Origin: Chloroflexota bacterium | GTDB lineage: Bacteria; Chloroflexota; Anaerolineae; Aggregatilineales; Phototrophicaceae | Length of the DNA: 38,669 nucleotides | Direction of reading: 5' to 3' | NCBI GenBank assembly: GCA_026713245.1 | Contig: JAPOOU010000127.1 | Coordinates: 1 to 38,669 of the forward strand | Part shown: one piece after another, positions 32,876 to 38,669 of the stretch | Layout of the letters: each line of letters begins with the position of its first letter | Position numbering within the stretch: position 1 is the stretch's first letter | The notes under the pieces: model-generated | What the model saw: only the letters and a program-made list of their open reading frames with translations | Told to the model about the DNA's origin: nothing | The model's database searches: none | Made by a program: the position numbers and the translations under genes

Positions 32876-34218
32876 CAGGGCGCCTCCAGGTACATTTGGC
32901 GCTCCCAGGGGTGCACGGTCAGGTTGTATGTCTGCAGTTCCAGTCGCTTGACCTTGAGGAACTCCCGCCCGGCGGCCGGCGACAGGGCGTCCATCAGCAC
33001 CCGGTCGTTTTCAAGCGCGTCCAGGGCGACGGGCAAGCTGCGCGGCAGGAACTGAATGCCTCGCGCTGCGCTCTGCGCCTCGCTGAAATGCCCGACATCC
33101 TCATCGTTGAATGGCGCGCCGGGATCGGCTTTATTCCGCATGCCGTCCCATCCGGCGGCGAGCAGCGCTGTCAAGAAGAAATAGGGATTACAGGTATTAT
33201 CGCCGGCGCGGTATTCGACGCGGCAGCGCTTGTTGACATCGGGCACGCGCAGCAAAACGCCGCGATTACCAATTCCCCAGGCGATATGCGCCGGCGCCCA
33301 GGAGGCGGGCTGCAAGCGCTTGTAGGAATTGACAGTGGGCGCGCCCAGCCCGCAGATGCCGTGCGCGTGCGCCATCAAGCCGGCGATGAAGTGCCGACCG
33401 ATCGCGCTCAAGGGATTCTCCAGTTCCCCGCCCGCCAGCAGATTGCTGCCGGAGTTCGTATCCCAAAGCGCCAGGTTGGCGTGCAAGCCGTTGCCGGCCA
33501 GATCTGTGAAGGGTTTTGGCATATAAGAGGCGATCAGTCCGCGCTGCAGCGCCAGCGCTCGCGTGACTTCTTTGCTGATGAGATATCGATCGGCAGCCGC
33601 CAGCGGCGTGTCATAGCGCACCGAGAACTCGAACTGCGAGGCGCCGTATTCCTTGCCCATTTGTTCGACCTGGATGCCGGTCGCTTCGAGAGTCGCGACG
33701 ATGTCGTGCAGCAAATCGGCAAATTGGTTCAAGCCGGCCACGGTGAACATGCCCCCGGCGCGGGATGGCGCGACATGGCCATCCTCGGTCTTGGCGAAGA
33801 GGCTGAACTCCGCTTCCAGCGCGGCGGTGATTTCGATGCCCTGCCCGGCGAAGCGGGACAGGGTTCGTCCCAAGATTTGGCGCGGACAAGCGTCGAAGGG
33901 CTGGTAGTCCTCGGTCATCATATTGCAGAGCGCGATGGCTGTGTTGTCGAGATGGGGCAATTTCCAATAGGCGTCGGGATCGGGCAGGGCCAGGAAGTCG
34001 CCGGTCTGCGCCCCCCAGATGCCGTCAGCCGCCATGTGATCATCGACGCCGAAATTCAGGTTGGCGCGGGCGAAAACAATCCCGCCCTCGACGACCTCAG
34101 CGAAGCGGCTTTTTGGGATCGTCTTGGCGCAAGCGCGTCCATTGAAGTCGTGATACGTCACCCAGAGATATTCGATTTTGTCGTCTTTAAGGCGATTCAA
34201 CAGATCTTGTCTATCCAT
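32875..34218 (-). CDS. Glutamine synthetase-family ligase (gamma-glutamylamide synthetase-like)
   Basis: The 447-aa product has the GS N-terminal beta-grasp (about 1-100) and the catalytic domain: E135-x-E137 (LEAEFSLF), E190 and E197 (KEYGASQFEF), H246 (GNGLHANLAL), NSYKRL (297-302), NRGVLLRVP (318-326) and the arginine/glutamate site RVEYRAGDNTCNPY (333-346). All metal and glutamate positions seem present. The sequence is closer to the GSI-like gamma-glutamyl ligases (FluG C-terminus, PuuA, isopropylamine ligase) than to housekeeping GlnA, and no adenylylation NLYDLP-type tyrosine loop is obvious. GGAG lies six bases before the ATG. It is the first gene of the pair. Confidence 0.88.
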   Translation of the reverse strand: MDRQDLLNRLKDDKIEYLWVTYHDFNGRACAKTIPKSRFAEVVEGGIVFARANLNFGVDDHMAADGIWGAQTGDFLALPDPDAYWKLPHLDNTAIALCNMMTEDYQPFDACPRQILGRTLSRFAGQGIEITAALEAEFSLFAKTEDGHVAPSRAGGMFTVAGLNQFADLLHDIVATLEATGIQVEQMGKEYGASQFEFSVRYDTPLAAADRYLISKEVTRALALQRGLIASYMPKPFTDLAGNGLHANLALWDTNSGSNLLAGGELENPLSAIGRHFIAGLMAHAHGICGLGAPTVNSYKRLQPASWAPAHIAWGIGNRGVLLRVPDVNKRCRVEYRAGDNTCNPYFFLTALLAAGWDGMRNKADPGAPFNDEDVGHFSEAQSAARGIQFLPRSLPVALDALENDRVLMDALSPAAGREFLKVKRLELQTYNLTVHPWERQMYLEAP

Positions 34219-34640
34219 GTTTCGCTCCAGAAATCAAATTGACTTGTCCCGCCGCCGATTTAAGCGCTATAAAATGATTAATTGACCACAGCCGCTCGGC
34301 GGCAGCGAAAAGGTCCCAGGAATGCCGCGCACACACAAAACATTAAGCCTTCCGCACGTATGAGCAGGCCGGTTTATTTAGAAGCGACACAGAAGTAGTA
34401 CTCAGTTAGTCATGCGAGTTTAACCCCCTCTAAATCTCCCCCATTGCAATGGGGGAGACTTGCTCGCGCTGCGCGAAACTCCCCTTCTCCAATGCGCTGG
34501 GGAAGGGGCCGGGGGATGGGGTTAGCTGGCGCGAATTTCGCATTAATTTATTGGGATTAATGTGAATCTTCGATAAGATGACGCCAAGCATATCATTGGC
34601 GTTTATCAATCCCCCGCAACGGATTAACGGCGGGACGCCC
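34219..34640. other. Intergenic gap with a two-hairpin repeat
   Basis: About 420 bases between two minus-strand units. The main content is the inverted-repeat element at 34421-34524. The promoter of the glutamine synthetase-family gene should lie near 34219-34310 (an AT-rich TATAAAATG patch at about 34270 on the plus strand), but I cannot fix the boxes. No gene is seen. Confidence 0.5.
34421..34524. repeat. 104-base inverted-repeat element with two hairpins
   Basis: The ends TAACCCC (34421-34427) and GGGGTTA (34518-34524) are inverted. Inside, 34436-34457 is a perfect 22-base palindrome (CTCCCCC arm, ATTGCAAT centre), and a second hairpin pairs CCCCTTCTCCA with TGGGGAAGGGG. The right part (34502-34521) recurs inside the portal gene. 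This is a small non-autonomous mobile-type repeat. Confidence 0.85.
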
Positions 34641-35867
34641 TCAACTCAAAGTATTCTTGTAAATCACGCCATCTTTCATGATGATGCGCAGGTTCGTCTC
34701 CGGCTCGGTCATCACGCGCAGATCCGCCAGCGGATCGCCATCCATCACCAGCAGATCGGCACGCGCGCCGGCGATGACCTCGCCCAATTCACCGCTGCGG
34801 CAGAGCAGATCCGCGCCATTGCAGGTGGCCGCGCGCAGCACGTCAATGGCCGGGATGATTTCGCCGCGGATAGCGAACTCGTCCAGTTGACGGCGGTGCA
34901 TCTGGCCGAGCAGATCGGTGCCATAAGCCATCTTCACGCCGCCGCTGTAAGCCATATCAAGCGCGCGTTTGCCGGCGTCCAGCACATCAAAGACTTTTTT
35001 ATAGAGTTCTTCCGGCAAGCCGGCCTCGACGCCTTCGTCCGCAAGTCCTTGATAGATTGACAGGGTCGGCACCAAAAAGGCTTCGTTCTCCAGCAGGAGG
35101 TCGACGCTTTCTTCGTCCATCAGGTTGCCGTGTTCCACCGTGCGCGCGCCACAGCGCAAGGCGCGATTGATGGCGCGGGCGGTATAGGCGTGGACCATGA
35201 CATAGAGGTTGGCCGCTTCGGCTTCCTCGACTGCCGCGCGGATCTCGTCTTCGGAAAACTGGGTGCTGTCGATGCGGTCGGTGGGGGAGGCGACGCCGCC
35301 GGAAACCATCAGTTTGATGTGATGAGCGCCGCGGCGGACTTCTTCGCGGCAGGCGCGGCGCAATTCGCTGAGGCCGTCGCAGACCCAGCCTAAACCCGGT
35401 GTCAGCCAGCCATAACCAATGCCGTCATCACCGGAGCTGCGCATATCGCCGTGGCCGCCGGTTTGTGACAGGGCGTGACCGCAAAAGAAGATGCTCGGTC
35501 CGGAAATCAAGCCTTCGTCGACGGCCCGAGCCAAGCCCCAGTCGGCGCCGCCGCCGTCGCGCACGGTGGTGAAGCCGCGCATCAGCATGCCTTCGAGGAT
35601 TTTCGCGGCGTGGGCGGTCACGTAAGCGGGGGACCAGTGCCGTATGGCGGAAAGATGAGCCGTGGCAGCGGTGACATGCACATGCGAATCGCAAAGTCCG
35701 GGCATGACCACCCGTCTGCCGATGTCAATGGTCTCGGCATCGGTCTGCGGCTTCGTCTCGCTCACCGCGCTGATCTTGCCGTCTTCGATCAAGACATGCC
35801 GGTCAGGCAGCAGTTCTCCGCCGCGCACATCCAGGACGCGCGCGTTGGTCAAGAGCAGATCGCCCAT
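34641..35867 (-). CDS. Metal-dependent amidohydrolase (imidazolonepropionase/prolidase-like)
   Basis: The 408-aa protein has the full binuclear amidohydrolase set: H62-x-H64 (DSHVHV), K185 for carboxylation (HIKLMVSGG), H226 (MVHAYT), H246 (VEHGN) and D318 (AYGTDLLG), framed by the usual beta-sandwich ends (LLLTNARVLD at the start and DLLVMDGDPL near the end). This group includes imidazolonepropionases and Xaa-Pro/Xaa-Arg dipeptidases and commonly acts on cyclic imides or N-acyl amino acids. The start is ATG 35867, with GGAGG six bases upstream; the ATG at 35885 overlaps that site. It lies upstream of the GS-family pair but is separated by 423 bases, so it is probably a separate transcript. 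Confidence 0.9.
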   Translation of the reverse strand: MGDLLLTNARVLDVRGGELLPDRHVLIEDGKISAVSETKPQTDAETIDIGRRVVMPGLCDSHVHVTAATAHLSAIRHWSPAYVTAHAAKILEGMLMRGFTTVRDGGGADWGLARAVDEGLISGPSIFFCGHALSQTGGHGDMRSSGDDGIGYGWLTPGLGWVCDGLSELRRACREEVRRGAHHIKLMVSGGVASPTDRIDSTQFSEDEIRAAVEEAEAANLYVMVHAYTARAINRALRCGARTVEHGNLMDEESVDLLLENEAFLVPTLSIYQGLADEGVEAGLPEELYKKVFDVLDAGKRALDMAYSGGVKMAYGTDLLGQMHRRQLDEFAIRGEIIPAIDVLRAATCNGADLLCRSGELGEVIAGARADLLVMDGDPLADLRVMTEPETNLRIIMKDGVIYKNTLS

Positions 35868-36085
35868 CAAAAGCCTCCGAAACAAACTATATTAGCGTCA
35901 CTTACCTGGCTCCAGTGTAACAAAGGTGGGATAGGAAATGCGAATAGACGCGAGCCTATTTGAAAACGCAGATTCTCGGTCAGTCCCGCGGCACCTGTGC
36001 ACCGGGGGTCGCAACATTTGCAGTTCTTGCCCAAGCGGGAGCATATTTTCGGGCCGCGACGGTACTCTTGGCGTAGCCAACAAGG

Positions 36086-36108
36086 GCGCGTTGGTCAAGA
36101 GCAAATCG
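36086..36108 (-). repeat. Short copy of the amidohydrolase 5' coding sequence
   Basis: It matches 35840-35862 at 22 of 23 bases. Read on the minus strand it gives DLLLTNA, as at the start of the adjacent amidohydrolase. The surrounding sequence has no gene-length frame, so it may be a remnant of a second copy. Confidence 0.5.
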
Positions 36109-36141
36109 GTCGGCAGGTCCTTCCGGGATCACCGACCGAGT

Positions 36142-37548
36142 CTAGGGACCGACCGCCAGGAAATGTTGGTGATAAGAGAGCGGTTTCTCCAGGTACGATG
36201 CGAACCACGGATAGTCACGGACTATACTCACGACTTGGTTTGAATAACCCGCTACAAGACCGTGGTGCGGATCCAATTGTCGCAATACGAGATGCTGCTG
36301 TTCATAGCAGGGCACTTCTTTTCCTTCAGGCCATGGCTTAGGCGCAATGAATCCGGCGTCTTTTAGGTTACAGTGACAAGCTTCGTGCACGATAATAGAA
36401 GCCTCTTGTAGAAGTTTTGTCGTGTAGTCGCCTAGGAAAGAATCCGAGAAGCGGGAGACGTATGTCTTATCCTCACAAGTGACGTGTCCGCCACTGGTTA
36501 ATGGATCCCCGTCTGATTCCTGTCTTATCTTGTCCAAGCCACGAATCGCATAGTCATAATAGTACGGCGATTTCGCCTTTAGCAGACTAAAGGCCGCTTT
36601 CATCATAGCAGTAAAGGAAGGTGATCCCTCTATATGTACCGGTATATCGACAAATAGGGGGATATCGTTGAACTCGCATCTGAAATGCAGGAAATCCGAA
36701 TATCCTTGTGCCCAATCTTCTTCGGTCTGGCATTGCCGACCAAGGTGACAGCAATTGTCGGTGGCGTCATAATAGCGAACGCTGGGCAAGTAATACGGCT
36801 TTATTTGCGGGTTGCAGTGCCCGTAATCTTGAAATGCCATCAAGCCGAAATGAAAGTGTTCGTCGTTTAGGCAAAGCCAACCGGGAGCGTTACAACAGTT
36901 GTCACTTCCGCTCGCGGGCATATACCTTGGGTCTGGGGTTCTGGCCCATTTGTGATATTCATCCCAGCATTCCAATTCCTTGAACGCCACCCATCCAGCT
37001 CTCCATTCTTCGTCGGAGTGGCATTCCCGATCCAGCTGACAGCAATTGTCAATGTCATGCGGGTTGCCTCGCTGCGTTGGGACCCATGTCTGTGTCTGAG
37101 TTTGCGCCTGAGTCTGGGGCTGAGCCTGAACCTGTGGCTGAGATTGCGCCGGCGCGGCGCACTGGCCATTCTGGAAAGCCCAATAGCCGTCCGCCCATTC
37201 CTGGTCGGTATGGCATTGCCGATCGACGAAGCAGCAGTTGTCGATTGGGGTTTGCGGTTGGCTTTGCGGCTGAGATACCGCCGGCTGGGCGCTTTGAACG
37301 CGGCTGTGGCTGACCCAGCCCGCCATCCAGACTTGCCTGCCGCTTCGGTCGATCTGCAGCCATCGGCCCTGCTGGCCGAGGACGGTTAAAACTGTACCGG
37401 CCGGCGCCGATTCAACAACGCCGCTCGTGAGGCTATTGGCGGCTCTCAAATTGGTGTTGTAGGTCACGCGAATGGCGTAGCTCTGCGCGGAAGCAACATT
37501 GCAAAGAGCGATCATTACTAATAGTACAGTAATAACTCTAATTTTCAC
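36142..37548 (-). CDS. Secreted SH3/DNCC-module protein with C-terminal HExxH putative metallopeptidase
   Basis: From the GTG at 37548 the protein has 468 aa. GGGAGA lies about eight bases upstream, and the start gives a signal peptide ending ASA (19-21). Next are an SH3-like domain (about 24-83, NLRAANSL..WMAGWVSHSR) and four roughly 28-residue modules that start DNCC (103, 167, 216, 264), each with two further Cys, usually a Trp, and a G-aromatic pair. The first two are followed by Gln/Pro-rich linkers. The C-terminal domain (about 300-468) has HEACH (388-392) and K410-E411-x2-C414-x-E416, a possible third zinc ligand. I know no family with DNCC repeats. The longer frame to 37590 adds no signal. 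Function: probably a secreted zinc protease or cell-surface binder (inference). Confidence 0.8.
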   Translation of the reverse strand: MKIRVITVLLVMIALCNVASAQSYAIRVTYNTNLRAANSLTSGVVESAPAGTVLTVLGQQGRWLQIDRSGRQVWMAGWVSHSRVQSAQPAVSQPQSQPQTPIDNCCFVDRQCHTDQEWADGYWAFQNGQCAAPAQSQPQVQAQPQTQAQTQTQTWVPTQRGNPHDIDNCCQLDRECHSDEEWRAGWVAFKELECWDEYHKWARTPDPRYMPASGSDNCCNAPGWLCLNDEHFHFGLMAFQDYGHCNPQIKPYYLPSVRYYDATDNCCHLGRQCQTEEDWAQGYSDFLHFRCEFNDIPLFVDIPVHIEGSPSFTAMMKAAFSLLKAKSPYYYDYAIRGLDKIRQESDGDPLTSGGHVTCEDKTYVSRFSDSFLGDYTTKLLQEASIIVHEACHCNLKDAGFIAPKPWPEGKEVPCYEQQHLVLRQLDPHHGLVAGYSNQVVSIVRDYPWFASYLEKPLSYHQHFLAVGP

Positions 37549-37604
37549 GACGGGTTCTCCCGGAAGGTTTATGTAGCAGGTAATAGCCAAGCTTTGTATC
37601 TTTG

Positions 37605-37633
37605 ATTTTACATAATCTGGGACGGGACGTCAA
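37605..37633 (-). promoter_or_regulatory. Sigma-70-type promoter of the DNCC/HExxH gene
   Basis: On the minus strand TTGACG (37633-37628) and TAAAAT (37610-37605) are separated by 17 bases. They lie 57 bases before the GTG start at 37548, so this paralogue has its own promoter and need not depend on the upstream copy. Confidence 0.65.
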
Positions 37634-37702
37634 ACTGTCTTGATGGCGAGAAATCTTGACAGCGTCAGGTCAGTTTTGTCTGTGAAATGGGGTCAGATTA
37701 AA

Positions 37703-37783
37703 TCAATCGCTGAACTTGCCCGAGCCCAGGCATTTTTTCCGTCCCGGAACGGCGCTGCCAGCGCATCCGCTCGGGCATGAGCA
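37703..37783 (-). other. Cys-rich SEC-C-like tail in another frame after the stop of the right-hand paralogue
   Basis: Directly after the TAG of the neighbouring gene, the -1 frame reads CSCPSGC, then 11 residues, then KKCLGSGKFSD and TGA at 37703-37705. The ends resemble a SEC-C zinc-binding motif (CPCGSGKK..KCC) split by an insertion. It has no start codon of its own. It may be coding sequence lost by frameshift or a repeat remnant. Adjacent TTTAATCTGACCCC recalls sequences found near REP-type repeats. Confidence 0.3.
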
Positions 37784-37797
37784 CCGGCGCGGCGGGG

Positions 37798-38669
37798 CTA
37801 TTTGTCGTCCGCCCACCACCAGTATTCCGGGTTATGGAGGTTGGCGATCAGATCTCGATACCAGGCGGCATTTCCATAACGATCTTCCGGATCCAGCGCC
37901 ATGACAGCCTCAAGATCCTTTTCTACGCAGGCCCTTTCTTCTTTCCATGCGACTTCGCGGAAGCCGGCTTCCCAGCGATGGACATGGCATGCTTCGTGAA
38001 GGATCGAGCCGGCTAAAAAGATAATGGACTCTTCGTCGCCCTTCACCAGATCGGACGCGTATTCAAATGTCCGCGTTTCGACATAAACGCCTATGACGCT
38101 GCCAGCCGGGACTTCTCTGATTTTGCTCAATCCGCTGATCCCGTAGGCATAGAGACGCGGTACTTTTTCCTTCAGCAGGTTAAAGGCGTCTCTGACTTCG
38201 CGAACAAAGCGAGGGGATCCCTCAATGGCAATCGGGATTCCGGTACTGCATTGATAATGCTTGTAGGCTGCATGGCCGCGCTGCCAATCCACGTCGCTAT
38301 TGCATAGCCGGTTCACCCAACAGCAGTTGTCGACCTGGGATGCGTCCATACCGGCCGGGAGCAACGACGATTGGGTCGGCGACGCGCATTGATTCTTCTG
38401 ATAGGCTTCGTAACCGCTGCTCCATTGCTCGTCGGTATGGCATTGCCAGCCCGCGAAGCAGCAGTTGTCAATCTGGGAAGCGCCTGTACTCACGGACTGC
38501 GTCGATACCTGGGTCCGCGTCGGCGCGGCGCATTGGCCATTCTGAAAAGCCCAGTACCCGTCCGTCCACTCCTTGTCGGTTTGGCATTGCCGGTCGACGA
38601 AACAGCAATTGTCGACAATGCTTGTGGTCTGCCCTTGCGTCGGGGCGCTTGCCTCAACGCGATTGTGGG
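37798..38669 (-). CDS. Second DNCC-module/HExxH secreted protein, 5' end outside window
   Basis: The frame continues to the window edge, past the GTG at 38493 that would otherwise look like a start. In the last 176 bases it reads SHNRVEAS, then another DNCCFVDRQC module, so the upstream part is coding. Three DNCC modules are visible, then a C-terminal domain with SILHEACHVHRWEAG and EERACVEKD. These align with the HEACH and KE..C.E of the left-hand paralogue (36142-37548). The stop is TAG at 37798-37800. The upstream SH3-like domain and signal peptide are expected beyond the edge. The two genes are tandem paralogues on one strand about 250 bases apart. This HExxH protein is probably secreted. 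Confidence 0.8.
   Translation of the reverse strand, partial: HNRVEASAPTQGQTTSIVDNCCFVDRQCQTDKEWTDGYWAFQNGQCAAPTRTQVSTQSVSTGASQIDNCCFAGWQCHTDEQWSSGYEAYQKNQCASPTQSSLLPAGMDASQVDNCCWVNRLCNSDVDWQRGHAAYKHYQCSTGIPIAIEGSPRFVREVRDAFNLLKEKVPRLYAYGISGLSKIREVPAGSVIGVYVETRTFEYASDLVKGDEESIIFLAGSILHEACHVHRWEAGFREVAWKEERACVEKDLEAVMALDPEDRYGNAAWYRDLIANLHNPEYWWWADDK

Noticed and set aside
32896..34242. A 448-codon plus-strand open frame opposite the glutamine-synthetase gene.
   Set aside because: It is a shadow of the GC-rich gene on the other strand; the minus-strand product has all GS motifs and a good ribosome site, while this one has no recognisable domain.

Overview
The window looks like a chromosomal segment of a free-living, GC-rich bacterium. 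My best guess is a Chloroflexota (Anaerolineae-like) lineage. The guess rests on gene style: an F420-type nitroreductase next to a soluble transhydrogenase, FHA and SH3 proteins with long Pro/Gln linkers, GAF-PAS cyclases, and many small palindromic intergenic repeats. There is no rRNA, tRNA or CRISPR array that I can see, so the lineage is inference. Host genes are GC-rich. Two stretches (about 7.2-8.9 kb and 18.9-20.9 kb) are visibly AT-richer, which fits acquired defence-type genes.

Layout. 1-4207 (minus strand): a permease running off the left edge, a 54-aa membrane protein, and two overlapping GAF-PAS-cyclase genes whose active sites are damaged in complementary ways. 4514-7006 (minus): an FAD oxidoreductase and tsaD. 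7116-8911 (plus): an overlapping AAA ATPase/TOPRIM pair, a likely OLD/PARIS-like defence module. 8994-14825 (plus): a polytopic membrane protein with a duplicated D..WH..PH motif, a lipoprotein, a voltage-gated K+ channel, an F420-type enzyme and sthA. 14934-16183: a coiled-coil gene and then a gene-poor tract of repeats, including a copied 3' end of sthA. 16184-20849: a DUF2335 pair (minus), a DNA methyltransferase fused to an Mrr-like nuclease, and an OLD-family nuclease, together a second defence patch. 21047-25124 (minus): a solitary phage portal protein with a repeat inserted in frame, an FHA protein, an M23 peptidase and a DinB-like protein. 25348-30932 (plus): a five-gene operon-like run (M20 peptidase, SDR, SWIM zinc finger, EEP hydrolase, aminotransferase). 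31691-35867 (minus): an amidohydrolase/glutamine-synthetase pair equivalent to the fused fungal and plant FluG/NodGS proteins, and a second amidohydrolase. 36142-38669 (minus): two secreted, Cys-rich paralogues with repeated DNCC modules and a C-terminal HExxH motif; the second runs off the right edge.

Most worth following up: (i) the cyclase pair, where one partner keeps the metal aspartates and the other keeps the Asn/Arg transition-state residues, as in mammalian C1/C2 adenylyl cyclase; (ii) the DNCC-module putative metallopeptidases, a repeat family I do not recognise; (iii) the lone portal gene carrying a genomic repeat as coding sequence; (iv) the two nuclease/ATPase defence modules.
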